Origin: a bacterium
GTDB lineage: Bacteria; Vulcanimicrobiota; Vulcanimicrobiia; Vulcanimicrobiales; Vulcanimicrobiaceae
DNA: 64,000 nt
NCBI GenBank assembly: GCA_021794205.1
Contig: JAJYRH010000001.1
Location: 124,001-188,000, forward strand
Direction of reading: 5' to 3'
Shown: piece after piece, positions 7,615 through 17,272 of the stretch
Layout of the letters: each line of letters starts with the position of its first letter
Position numbering within the stretch: position 1 is the first letter of the stretch
The notes under the pieces: generated by a model
Database searches by the model: none
What the model was told of the DNA's origin: nothing
What the model saw: only the letters and a program-made list of their open reading frames with translations
Position numbers and translations under genes: made by a program

Positions 7615-8472
7615 TCAATGCCCGGTCTGTTCGAAATGTTTAAACATTGCGATGGCCTGCGAGCGGGTGATTTTTCTTTCTGCGAGCAGAGCGTTAATGC
7701 GTTGAAGTTCGGGAACTTGCGAATCCCAGGAGTGCATTCCGGGAGCCTCGGTAGAGACGACGTCTTTTGCGAAACGTAAAGCATTCTTGAAATCGCCGGC
7801 ATTCGTTGCGATCGTCATCATTAATATGTACCGTGCATTGGCGCTGCCGCGACGCTCCGATGCGGTCATTTTGCGGTTTGGGCAAGAAAAGTGGCTCTGC
7901 GAATTGCGCGCGCAGTCACGATCGACCGCAAGGGCGCGCTTATCCATCGCCTTCATATAGGGAAGGCTCGATCGTACCGCGATGATGCGATTCACGATCG
8001 ATTTCGGGATGCGGCATCCAGCGACGAGGGTATGATAGAGGCCGTCCGGACCGTAGTCTGCAGTCACGCCGCCTCCAATACTGCAATTATCGGCCATCAG
8101 ACAATTGTAGTTGGGAGTACCATCGGCTTTTACGGGGCACGTCATTTGAAGCCGGCTCCAATGCCAGTTCGTTCGGTGGAGAATGACGTGCAACTCGGGG
8201 TTCCCGCACGATCCCTCCGCGATCGCGTAATTTTCGACCTGGATGAGTTCATCGGCGACTGCCGGTCCTAGCCCCGCGAGATGTTTGCCTCCGGTGCATA
8301 TATGCGTGAGGACGGAGCGAATATCGGCAATTTGTTCCGGCTGCCCATAGGTTATGGTTCCGCTACCTACCTTACGAATATATCCATGGGCGACGGGTGA
8401 AGAAGTGGCGCGCGCCGCCAATGGCAGGGCAGCTACCATGAGTAATGCGAGAGAAGCAAGAAGTATACGCAT
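7615..8472 (-). CDS. Secreted protein of unknown function
   Basis: I do not recognise the family of this 285-residue protein. The N-terminus is a clear signal peptide (MRILLASLALLMVAALPLAA, cleaved near ARA). The mature part has about eight cysteines in its first half, which suggests disulfides, then a charged helical region ending KITRSQAIAMFKHFEQTGH. GGGAGG lies just before the ATG, supporting the start. By eye, the gene is clearly poorer in G+C than its neighbours and uses more A/T-ending codons, which may reflect recent transfer. It sits next to a gene-poor stretch and the tRNA-Sec gene. Confidence 0.75.
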   Translation of the reverse strand: MRILLASLALLMVAALPLAARATSSPVAHGYIRKVGSGTITYGQPEQIADIRSVLTHICTGGKHLAGLGPAVADELIQVENYAIAEGSCGNPELHVILHRTNWHWSRLQMTCPVKADGTPNYNCLMADNCSIGGGVTADYGPDGLYHTLVAGCRIPKSIVNRIIAVRSSLPYMKAMDKRALAVDRDCARNSQSHFSCPNRKMTASERRGSANARYILMMTIATNAGDFKNALRFAKDVVSTEAPGMHSWDSQVPELQRINALLAERKITRSQAIAMFKHFEQTGH

Positions 8473-8921
8473 GAAACCTCCCTTACGCGGCGTGTGGATC
8501 TGGAGCCTGCTCGCTCCTACGCTCGAACCCTATGGGTGAAGGATCCCCTAACAACGCGATGATTCTTCGATGACGCGCTTTTGCGAGCCCGAGAATCGAG
8601 AGCTTCTTCATCGCATGTTGTGGATCCATTATGGCGCTCTCTTCCATAGCCGGGCTGGGAGAGATCGCGACGGACTTTTTGCGGTTTGCTTCCATCAGAA
8701 GCATCAAAGGATAAGGCATCGCTGCTTGGGCGTACCGTTGCCGTTTCGAGATTTCTCCGTCCGACGAAATTTAGTTCATGCCGTGTGCGACTGGCATTGC
8801 GACGGTGGCCTGGCGGCAAACTCGTCCGAAGATCGCTACGCGCACGCCATTGGTGCCCCTCAGGCGAACGTCGGGGCGGGCATCGACGGCCCTGTTCGCG
8901 AATCCGTGCACGAGCGCACGT
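8473..8921. other. Gene-poor stretch upstream of selC
   Basis: I see no convincing gene in this 449-base stretch. Short open frames exist on both strands, for example minus 8483-8719 and minus 8517-8819, but they lack ribosome sites, domains or protein-like composition. Base composition is lower in G+C than in the flanking operons. It probably holds the promoter of the minus-strand secreted protein, the promoter of the tRNA gene, and possibly decayed gene remnants. Confidence 0.5.
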
Positions 8922-9015
8922 GGGAGAGTACGGGTCTGGTGGCTCGCACGGTCTTCAAAACCGCTGAGGCCGGTTCACGCCGGCTGGTAGGTTCGATTCC
9001 TACACCCTCCCGCCA
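8922..9015 (+). tRNA. selC: tRNA-Sec (anticodon TCA)
   Basis: The 94-base gene folds as a bacterial selenocysteine tRNA. The anticodon loop CTTCAAA at 8953-8959 gives anticodon TCA, which reads UGA. The T arm is GTAGG-TTCGATT-CCTAC at 8987-9003. An 8-base acceptor stem (8922-8929 with 9004-9011) stacks on the 5-base T stem as in selC. The long variable arm pairs 8969-8973 with 8980-8984. Discriminator G and an encoded CCA end at 9015. Two A.C mismatches are visible, at 8927/9006 in the acceptor and 8948/8964 in the anticodon stem, so some decay is possible. No selA, selB, selD or selenoprotein gene is recognised in the window. Confidence 0.85.
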
Positions 9016-9111
9016 TACAGCGTATCCCTCGCGCCGCGCCGACGATCGCTCCTTCACCATTGGCTTCGCCATTGAATTGCCGGACGCGCGCGACCGATAG
9101 GACGAGAGAAG

Positions 9112-10176
9112 ATGACGAGTCGCCTGGTACCTGAGGATCGTCGCGATTCGCCCGAACGGGCGGCCTTGCTTGAGTTCGCAATCGATCAGGCAAACGACGG
9201 GATCGCGATTATGGAATTTACCGAGGATCCGGCGGTTCCGGTGCGCATCGCGTACGCCAACGAAGCGGTCCAACGGTTGAGCGGGTACTCGCTTGAAGAG
9301 CTCTCCCAACCAAGCAATCCATTTTTCCAGATCCAGCCGCATAATCGCGCGCTCTACGAGGCGCTCTTTCCGAAGGTGCGGGCGGGGGCATCGGTGCGTT
9401 TCGAGGTGGAGCTCGGGGCGAAGGGGCGTTCCTGTTGGATGGAGATTCGCTGGTCGCCGTTACGCTACTCCGGCGACGGCGTCACCCATTACGTCGCCGT
9501 GCTGCGCGATATCTCGGAGCGTCGTCGCGCCGTCGCCGAGCGCGACGTGCTCTACCGCGCCATCGAGGAATCCGCCGACTACGTCGCGCTCTTCGATGCG
9601 CGCGCGCCATCGCAGGGCGGGCCGCGCCTTATCTATGCCAACGGCGCGTTGCGGAGCGTTCTCGGATACGAAGCGGACGAACTGATCGGCATCTCGGGTG
9701 GGCGCCTGATCGCTCGCGATAACGATCCGCGCGTGCTCGCGACGATCGACGAGTTGCTCGAATCCTCTCAGTCGGTCGAAAAAGAGGTTCGCCTCCGGCG
9801 ACGCGATGGTAGCTCCTTCTGGGTCGAACTTGGCGTTCACCCCATTCGCGCGAGCGAATTGAACGAACACTGGCTTGCGGTCGCGCGCGATATCACGGAT
9901 CGGCGGCGCACCACCCGGGATCGAGGGCTGGTAACGCGGGCGATCGACGTGCTGCCCATCCCCGTCGAAATTTTCGCCGTCGAGGCGCGAGAAGCGAACT
10001 CCATCTTTCGCAATCGCGCTGCCGAGCGGGCTCCGTCGCTCGCAGCGCAGGAGCACGTCGAGCGCACGCTCTCCTCTGCCAGCGAGCAACGCTCGGAATC
10101 CGACGTTGCCGTGGTTCCCCTTCGCGACCATAACGGCGCCGTCGACGCCATAGTCGTCTTTCAATCGCCGCCGTAA
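9112..10176 (+). CDS. PAS-domain protein without output domain
   Basis: A 354-residue soluble protein made of PAS sensor domains. PAS 1 spans about residues 18-140 (IAYANEAVQRLSGYSLEEL, then the PAC end VAVLRDISERRRAVAERD). PAS 2 spans about 143-270 (LIYANGALRSVLGYEADEL, then LAVARDITDRRRTTRD). A third, shorter PAS-like part runs to the end. No histidine kinase, GGDEF, HTH or other output domain follows. It may act by protein-protein contact or be a remnant of a larger signalling protein. GACGAGAGAAG before ATG 9112 is a fair ribosome site. It stands alone between selC and serine dehydratase. Confidence 0.85.
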   Translation: MTSRLVPEDRRDSPERAALLEFAIDQANDGIAIMEFTEDPAVPVRIAYANEAVQRLSGYSLEELSQPSNPFFQIQPHNRALYEALFPKVRAGASVRFEVELGAKGRSCWMEIRWSPLRYSGDGVTHYVAVLRDISERRRAVAERDVLYRAIEESADYVALFDARAPSQGGPRLIYANGALRSVLGYEADELIGISGGRLIARDNDPRVLATIDELLESSQSVEKEVRLRRRDGSSFWVELGVHPIRASELNEHWLAVARDITDRRRTTRDRGLVTRAIDVLPIPVEIFAVEAREANSIFRNRAAERAPSLAAQEHVERTLSSASEQRSESDVAVVPLRDHNGAVDAIVVFQSPP

Positions 10177-10225
10177 AGGGGCGTCTTTGGTACCAGGCAT
10201 TTGCTCGAATCGAGCGGTACCATAA

Positions 10226-11599
<1,374 letters not shown>

Positions 11600-11618
11600 G
11601 GGGAAGCGTCGTCGCATT

Positions 11619-12149
11619 ATGCCGTTGACGCGGGGGCGCTTGCTCAAAACCGGTTTCGCCGGTGGGCTCGTTTTGGCGCTCGCGGGCTGCGCCCATTCCA
11701 ACGGCTCGACGTTCCACGATGACGCCGCAGCCTATAAAGTGCTCGACGCAGGCGAACGCGGAACGGTCGCCGCACTCGCACCCGCCTTTCTCGCCGGCGC
11801 GCTACCCACCGCGAATGGCGCTCCGACGCACGACGCACTCGTCGCGGCGGTGCGCGGTTTCGATACAGCGCTCTCGGGCTTGCCGCCGGTCGACGTCGCG
11901 CAGATTCAAAAGTTGCTGGGCATGCTCGATAATCCGTTCATCAAGCCGCTCGCAACCGGAATTTGGAGTTCGTGGAGCGATGCCTCCCCGGCAACGGTTA
12001 CCGCGTTTCTTAACCGCTGGCGCTTTAGCCCAATCGAGTTATTGCGCGGAGGATACGACGTGCTGCATCAACTCACCATGGCGGGCTGGTACGGTCAGGA
12101 TCGCGCGTGGCAGGCGATCGGCTATCCGGGACCGCCGAGGCTCTCGTGA
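11619..12149 (+). CDS. Lipoprotein, probable small partner of GMC oxidoreductase
   Basis: A 176-residue protein with a lipoprotein signal: a basic start (RGRLLK), a hydrophobic stretch and the lipobox LAGC near residue 23. The rest is helical and has no known catalytic motif. Its stop overlaps the GTG start of a GMC oxidoreductase by four bases. Small exported partners of this kind, with Tat-type or lipoprotein signals, often precede membrane-bound GMC or gluconate-type dehydrogenases, where they help export or anchoring. I infer the same here. The partner itself lacks a signal peptide, so co-export with this subunit is an attractive reading. Confidence 0.7.
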   Translation: MPLTRGRLLKTGFAGGLVLALAGCAHSNGSTFHDDAAAYKVLDAGERGTVAALAPAFLAGALPTANGAPTHDALVAAVRGFDTALSGLPPVDVAQIQKLLGMLDNPFIKPLATGIWSSWSDASPATVTAFLNRWRFSPIELLRGGYDVLHQLTMAGWYGQDRAWQAIGYPGPPRLS

Positions 12150-13834
12150 ATCCCAATCCCTACGCCGCACCCCAAGCGCGTCACTGGAAGATGCTCGATG
12201 CGTCGACGTTGCAACGCGACGCAACCATCGAATGCGACGTCGCCATCGTGGGGACCGGAGCGGGTGGGGGAACCGCGGCGGAGATCCTCGCGCGCTCGGG
12301 TTTGCGCGTGGTGATGTTGGAAGAAGGGCCGCTTAAGACGTCGAGCGATTTTCATATGCTCGAACGCGAGGCCTATCCGAATCTCTATCAAGAATCGGCG
12401 GGGCGCCGCACCAAAGATGAAGGGATCATCATCCTTCAGGGGCGTTCGGTCGGTGGCTCGACGACCGTCAACTGGACCTCGAGTTTTCGTACGCCGCCGG
12501 CGACGTTGGCGTATTGGCGCGAACGTTTCGGGCTGGATACGTTTACGCCCGCGGCGCTCGCGCCGTGGTTTGCGATGATGGAGCGGCGCTTGGGCATCCA
12601 TCGCTGGGAACGCGAGCCCAACGATAATAACGACGTGTTGCGCCGCGGTGCCGCACGCCTCGGCATTCCAACGGCAGTCATTCCGCGCAACGTGCGCGGC
12701 TGTTACAACCTCGGGTACTGCGGCGTCGGTTGCCCGACGAACGCCAAGCAGTCGATGCTGGTGACGACGATTCCGGCGGCGCTCGCCCACGGTGCGCAGT
12801 TGGTGAGTCGCGTTCGTGCGGAGCGCTTCGTGCAAAAAAGCGGTGCGGTCGCCGAACTCGAGTGCAGCGCGCTCGACTCCGCGGGGCTGCGTCCCGGGCC
12901 GTATACGCTCCGCGTCCGTGCGCGAGCCTTCGTTGCCGCCGGCGGCGCGATCAACACGCCTGCATTGCTGATGCGCAGCTCGGTTCCCGATCCCCACCGG
13001 CGGATCGGCGTGCGAACGTTTTTGCATCCCACCGTTATTTCGGCGGCGACGATGCCCGAAGAGGTCGTCGCATCATCGGGGGCTCCGCAATCAATTTACA
13101 GCGATCATTTTCTCAAAACTCAGGCGATCGACGGGCCGATCGGTTACAAACTCGAAGTGCCGCCGCTCCACCCGGTCCTCACCTCGTCCACCTTTACCGG
13201 CCTCGGTGAATTCGCCGCGTCACAGATGCGCAACTTCAACCACCTCCAAGCGATCATCGCGCTGATGCGCGACGGTTTTAACGAAGAGAGCGTCGGTGGA
13301 ACCGTCGGCTTGCACGGCGACGGAACGCCGATCCTCGATTATCCGATCTCGAGCTTCGTGTGGGATGGCATGCGTCGCGCGTTATTAACGATGGCGGAGA
13401 TTCAATTTGCCGCCGGAGCGCGCACGGCGTTGCCGCTGCATGAATCGGCGGTGCCCTACCATTCGTGGGCCGAAGCGCGCGTCGCGATCGCCGCATTGCC
13501 GATGGAGGTGCTGCGCACGCGGGTTGCGAGCGCGCACGTCATGGGCGGAAGCGCGATGTCGAAGGATGAGCGCGACGGGGTCGTCGACCAACATGGCCGC
13601 AGCCACGCGCTCGAAAATCTCTACGTTTTCGACGGCTCGGCGTTCCCCACGAGTTTAGGCGTGAATCCCCAATTATCGATCTACGGAATGGTCGCGCGCA
13701 ATGCCAGCGGGCTCGCCGCATCGCTCACCGGGCGCCCCGCCGCGCGTCTCGCCGAGCGCGACGATGCGGGCAGCGAGATGCCGAACGGGCGCAGCGCATT
13801 GATCGCGGAGAGCGTCACGCCGACGGTACTCTGA
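12146..13834 (+). CDS. GMC family FAD oxidoreductase
   Basis: A 562-residue glucose-methanol-choline-type oxidoreductase that would oxidise an alcohol or sugar using FAD. The nucleotide-binding motif is VAIVGTGAGGGTAAEIL near residues 31-47. The middle carries GGSTTVNWTSSF and CGVGCPTNAKQSML. The C-terminal active-site region has HVMGGSAMSKDERDGVVD and FPTSLGVNPQLSIYGMVAR. GTG 12146 overlaps the stop of the upstream lipoprotein, so translation is coupled. The last 51 codons overlap the end of the opposite-strand oxidoreductase by 154 bases. The substrate is not evident. Confidence 0.9.
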   Translation: MNPNPYAAPQARHWKMLDASTLQRDATIECDVAIVGTGAGGGTAAEILARSGLRVVMLEEGPLKTSSDFHMLEREAYPNLYQESAGRRTKDEGIIILQGRSVGGSTTVNWTSSFRTPPATLAYWRERFGLDTFTPAALAPWFAMMERRLGIHRWEREPNDNNDVLRRGAARLGIPTAVIPRNVRGCYNLGYCGVGCPTNAKQSMLVTTIPAALAHGAQLVSRVRAERFVQKSGAVAELECSALDSAGLRPGPYTLRVRARAFVAAGGAINTPALLMRSSVPDPHRRIGVRTFLHPTVISAATMPEEVVASSGAPQSIYSDHFLKTQAIDGPIGYKLEVPPLHPVLTSSTFTGLGEFAASQMRNFNHLQAIIALMRDGFNEESVGGTVGLHGDGTPILDYPISSFVWDGMRRALLTMAEIQFAAGARTALPLHESAVPYHSWAEARVAIAALPMEVLRTRVASAHVMGGSAMSKDERDGVVDQHGRSHALENLYVFDGSAFPTSLGVNPQLSIYGMVARNASGLAASLTGRPAARLAERDDAGSEMPNGRSALIAESVTPTVL

Positions 13835-15219
13835 CCCGGAAAGATCGTATCCCCGCAGAGGGTGAGCCCCTCGATGCCGCTCCGGTGCGAACGCGCGCGA
13901 AGATTCGCGCTCTCCATGCGCTGCGGCGTTCCGCCGACGAACCCGCGGTACCGAAGCGTGTAGCGTTCGAACGTATGCGGCGTTCCCAATTCGAAAAATG
14001 CCGGCGTTAGGCGCTTGCCGGTCGCCCGTTCAAGCCCGGCGAGCATGCGACCGGCGTACTCGCGTTGCAACGAGGCGATGCCGCCGTTTCGGTACGCGTT
14101 CTCCCAGCGCTCCGGGTCGCTATGGGTGGAGAGCGTTATTGCGCGCCCGCCGTTCCGCGCGCGCCCGCGCTCGTTCGCCGCGGAGAGCGAAACGAAGATC
14201 GAGTTCGCTTCCCCGAGCGGAGCGCGTTCGTCGAGTAGCACTTGGTGATGTAACGGTAGATCGTCGGGGAGCGCGCCGGCTTCGACGCCGACGTACGCCG
14301 TGACCGCACTCCACCGTTGGCGCGTGCGCGCGCGGGGATCGGGCGATCTACCGAGGAGCAGCAGCAGATTCTCGTACGGAATCGCCGCAACGCCGTTGGG
14401 CGCCGAAATCGCCCTGCCGTCGGCGAGTTCGATGCCGGTGAATCTCCCGCGCTCGGTGCGCATGCGCGTGACGTCGGTGCGATAGGCGATCGTTCCACCG
14501 AAGTGGCGGATACTGCGCGCGAGCGCCGTAGCGATCGTTGCGATACCGCCATCGAGATGGAAGGTTCCCTCACGGGCGATATCGAGCGCGGCCGCGCCGA
14601 ACGCGAGGTCGGTCGCGAGGGCGGGCGATTGCGCCGTGATGAGCAATTGCAGGTCGATAAATGAGCGAAGCGTGGGCGAGGTGTCGCGCGGCAGAAGCGA
14701 TGCGAGGCTGCGCCCTTGCAGGGGCAGCATCGCGAAATCGCGCGCCCGGAAAATGCGAGCGAGATGCGTCGCGCTCGCGAGGTCGGCCGGAAGGCTCGGT
14801 AAACGCGCGGCGAAATTCCAGACGCGATCGGCGATGCGTTCCTGTCGCTGCCAGAAGGGTTCGTAGCGCTCCCCGAATGCCGCGATGCGTTCGGCGCGCC
14901 AGCGCTCGTCGCCGTAGCGCGCGATGCGCTTGCCCGGGAGATGCACCATCATCGCGAGATCGAGCGGCGCCGCGTCGACCCTCGCCCCGAGTGCCTCAAA
15001 GACGCGCCGATGGATTCCTCGCTCCCCAAAGCCGTTGACGACCGTCGCACCGACGTCGAAGCGATAACCCTCGCGTTGGTAGAATGCCGCGCAGCCCCCG
15101 GGTACGTTATGGTGCTCGGCGAGGAAGACGCGCGCGCCGGAACGAGCGGCGAGCGCCGCCGCGGTGAGCCCGGCGATGCCGCCGCCGATCACCACGAGAT
15201 CGAACGAAGAGTCCGCCAT
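13681..15219 (-). CDS. CrtI/CrtD-like FAD-dependent oxidoreductase
   Basis: A 512-residue flavoprotein of the phytoene desaturase family. The FAD site is DLVVIGGGIAGLTAAALAAR near the start, then EHHNVPGGCAAFYQREGYRF. The C-terminal family block CGDTIFPGQSTVGVTLSA is intact. Such proteins desaturate or isomerise carotenoids or retinoid-like lipids; the exact reaction cannot be told, and no phytoene synthase is nearby. I start at ATG 15219, directly before the FAD motif; ATG 15291 would add a poor N-terminus and overlap the divergent small gene. The 3' end lies 154 bases inside the GMC gene on the other strand. Confidence 0.85.
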   Translation of the reverse strand: MADSSFDLVVIGGGIAGLTAAALAARSGARVFLAEHHNVPGGCAAFYQREGYRFDVGATVVNGFGERGIHRRVFEALGARVDAAPLDLAMMVHLPGKRIARYGDERWRAERIAAFGERYEPFWQRQERIADRVWNFAARLPSLPADLASATHLARIFRARDFAMLPLQGRSLASLLPRDTSPTLRSFIDLQLLITAQSPALATDLAFGAAALDIAREGTFHLDGGIATIATALARSIRHFGGTIAYRTDVTRMRTERGRFTGIELADGRAISAPNGVAAIPYENLLLLLGRSPDPRARTRQRWSAVTAYVGVEAGALPDDLPLHHQVLLDERAPLGEANSIFVSLSAANERGRARNGGRAITLSTHSDPERWENAYRNGGIASLQREYAGRMLAGLERATGKRLTPAFFELGTPHTFERYTLRYRGFVGGTPQRMESANLRARSHRSGIEGLTLCGDTIFPGQSTVGVTLSAINALRPFGISLPASSRSARRAAGRPVSDAASPLALRATIP

Positions 15220-15282
15220 CGCTGCGTTGAACCCCGGCCCTGCCCGCAGAGTTCCGTGGGCGAGCGTTTGAAGGAGGAACCG

Positions 15283-15468
15283 ATGGAACATTTTTTCGTA
15301 AACTTTGCGCGCGATGCCGCCTGGGCCGTCGCCATCGTTTTTATTTTTGCAGTCATCGGCGTCGTGGCGACGATCCGGTGGATCGTCAACCTACTTACCC
15401 GCGCCGAACACGCCGTTGAGACGGGCGTCGAAAACGTCGAGCACGCGATAACGCATCGCGACAATTAA
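15283..15468 (+). CDS. Small single-span membrane protein
   Basis: A 61-residue protein starting at ATG 15283, preceded by an excellent AAGGAGG site seven bases away. Residues about 13-34 (WAVAIVFIFAVIGVVATI) form one transmembrane helix, and an amphipathic charged tail (RAEHAVETGVENVEHAI) follows. No family is recognised. It diverges from the CrtI-like gene, with 63 bases between starts. The ribosome site and membrane-protein composition make it a real gene despite its size. Confidence 0.75.
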   Translation: MEHFFVNFARDAAWAVAIVFIFAVIGVVATIRWIVNLLTRAEHAVETGVENVEHAITHRDN

Positions 15469-15481
15469 CGTCGCGCAGCAC

Positions 15482-15671
15482 GATCACGCCGAGTAGCGTC
15501 CTTCGACTCGCTTCGCTCGCTCAGGACGGGCTCCATGCGTATCGAGGCGCGTGCGGGCGCTCCCTGATACGATGGCTTCGCCATCTACTCGGGATGACAG
15601 CGCTTGCGCCTCGATACGGCGCCTTGCGGCGCCTACTCGGCGTGACAAGTGCGGCGCCTACTCGGCGTGGC
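15482..15671. repeat. REP-like palindromic repeat cluster
   Basis: This intergenic block holds palindromic units with conserved flanks and variable stems. One unit has GATACG, hairpin ATGGC-TTC-GCCAT (15572-15584), then CTACTCGGGATGAC. A second has CTCGATACG, hairpin GGCGCC-TTGC-GGCGCC (15618-15633), then TACTCGGCGTGAC. A third partial copy ends at 15671. An inverted left arm ATCACGCCGAGTAG starts the block, followed by another hairpin-prone stretch. The same flanks recur at 57924-58290. It resembles REP or REPIN elements; no transposase is nearby. Confidence 0.75.
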
Positions 15672-15701
15672 GATGGCGGCCCGCTCGCGATGGAGCCTCC
15701 C

Positions 15702-16517
15702 TTAGAAAAGTATCGTGCGGAACTCTCCGACCGTGCGGTACCCTAACGAGCGATAGAGGGCGATCGCAGCGATATTGAAATCGTTGACGTAAAGCGAGAG
15801 CGAGGGGACGATTTCGAGCAGCCGTGCCGAGATCGCCGAAAATGCGGCTCGAGCGACGCCCTTGCCGCGTAGGTGCGGGACGGTCCAAATGCCCTGCATC
15901 TGCGCGGTGTGTTGCGACCACGCGCCGATATGGCAGAAGAAGGCCGGCTCGCCGGCGTATTCGCCGATCCACCAAAGTTCGCTTTCGATCATCGCGGCGA
16001 TATTCGCGGTAAATTCGCGGCCGTGTTTACGCGGATCGCTCTCGAGTTCGCCGGCAATCATCTCCGCAGAGTTCTCCGAAACGATTTTCAGATCGGCGGG
16101 CGTCGCGCGGCGAACGCGAACGAGCGCGTCGTTTCGGATCTGCAGCGTCGCGGCGTCGACCGCCATCACCGGCTGGCGTTCGCGAATCAAGCGCGCGGCG
16201 CGGTGCCAATCGGGAAGGCGATCCCAAAATATCTCCACTAACCCCATTGGTGCGGTAATCGCCTTCGGGCGGGGCATGCCGGCGGCGTATGCGGCGAACG
16301 CCTCGGCGGCGGGTTCTTCGCCGGCGAGAACGATCTGTCGCCCTAAATACGCGAGCCCGATGAGGACGTTATCGAGAAAGGCGCCGACGAGCGAGCGCCG
16401 CGAGAGCGCATCCCTCTCGAGAACGTAACTCAGATAGACGTTGAGGTATGGATCGCGTTCCAGGAGCGCGAGCGCTTCGGCATTGCGCTCGGCTAAGAGC
16501 GGGGCGACACGTATCAC
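15702..16517 (-). CDS. GNAT family acetyltransferase
   Basis: A 271-residue acyltransferase. The C-terminal half is a GNAT domain with the acetyl-CoA loop VPHLRGKGVARAAFSAI and the terminal NIAAIALYRSLGY block. The N-terminal half resembles the DUF4081-type domain found ahead of GNAT in some bacteria, and may select the substrate. It starts with GTG overlapping the anti-sigma stop by four bases, so it is the last gene of the signalling operon. Acetylation of a small molecule or protein is expected; the target is unknown. Confidence 0.85.
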   Translation of the reverse strand: MIRVAPLLAERNAEALALLERDPYLNVYLSYVLERDALSRRSLVGAFLDNVLIGLAYLGRQIVLAGEEPAAEAFAAYAAGMPRPKAITAPMGLVEIFWDRLPDWHRAARLIRERQPVMAVDAATLQIRNDALVRVRRATPADLKIVSENSAEMIAGELESDPRKHGREFTANIAAMIESELWWIGEYAGEPAFFCHIGAWSQHTAQMQGIWTVPHLRGKGVARAAFSAISARLLEIVPSLSLYVNDFNIAAIALYRSLGYRTVGEFRTILF

Positions 16518-17272
16518 TCGAGCGAGGCGACGAACATCGGCTTGGTGGTCGGCTGCTTACTCCCACCGACGGGCTCCACGCTCACCGCGACCTCGGTCAT
16601 CGATCCGGCATTGTGCTCGGCGATCGGTACCACGGCAACGCCATCGCGATCCGGCATAAAGGTGGCGGAGGGTTCGATCTTTTTCCCGCCTCGCGGCATC
16701 ACCCACGCCTGGTAAACGTGGCCGCGCGGCGGCATCGGCATATCGTGCATCGCGAGGTACATGCGCCCGTGCCGCATGACGATCTCGCCGTGATGGACCG
16801 GCATGCGCGTCGCGTCTGCGCTGGTAAGATCGATCGCGGCCATCTGCGCGTTCTGCAACGAATGAGTTAGCGAGTCGACGCGCCGCTGAAGGGCGACGAC
16901 CCGCGTCTTCATTTGGTTCATGCTCTCGCGCGTCGTCGCGAGATTGAACGTCGAAACCAGCGCCGCAACGAACGAGGCGGCGGCAACGAGATAGAGCGGC
17001 CAAGCGGGAGCGCGCGTGTTTCGCGGAAGCGAACGAACCTTCGCTCCCGGAGCGACTTGGGCCATGATGCGTTCGCGCAACAGCGGGCTCGGCGGGGCCA
17101 GGTCGGCCTCGGGCGCGGAGATCGCTCCTACCAGCGGCGCGAGCGCCGTGTATTCGGCGCGGCATTCCTCGCAGGTTGCGAGATGCGAGCGCACGCGCTC
17201 GGCCTCGGCCGGCGAGAGGGCGCCGATCGCGAGTGCCGCGGCGTCGTCGAGATATGCGTCGTGCTCGCTCAT
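16514..17272 (-). CDS. Zinc-binding anti-sigma factor, RskA-like
   Basis: A 252-residue membrane protein. The cytoplasmic N-terminus has the zinc anti-sigma motif HLATCEEC (H-x3-C-x2-C) near residues 30-37, which binds the cognate sigma factor. A single transmembrane helix (LYLVAAASFVAALVSTF) lies near residue 100, then a coiled coil (TRVVALQRRVDSLTHSL), then an extracytoplasmic RskA-type domain (VYQAWVMPRGGKKIEP). It overlaps the sigma gene upstream by four bases and the acetyltransferase downstream by four. The role is to hold the sigma factor until an envelope signal arrives. Confidence 0.9.
   Translation of the reverse strand: MSEHDAYLDDAAALAIGALSPAEAERVRSHLATCEECRAEYTALAPLVGAISAPEADLAPPSPLLRERIMAQVAPGAKVRSLPRNTRAPAWPLYLVAAASFVAALVSTFNLATTRESMNQMKTRVVALQRRVDSLTHSLQNAQMAAIDLTSADATRMPVHHGEIVMRHGRMYLAMHDMPMPPRGHVYQAWVMPRGGKKIEPSATFMPDRDGVAVVPIAEHNAGSMTEVAVSVEPVGGSKQPTTKPMFVASLE

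Noticed and set aside
8570-9100. Plus-strand open frame of 176 codons
   Set aside because: It runs straight through the tRNA-Sec gene, has no ribosome site and no recognisable domain.
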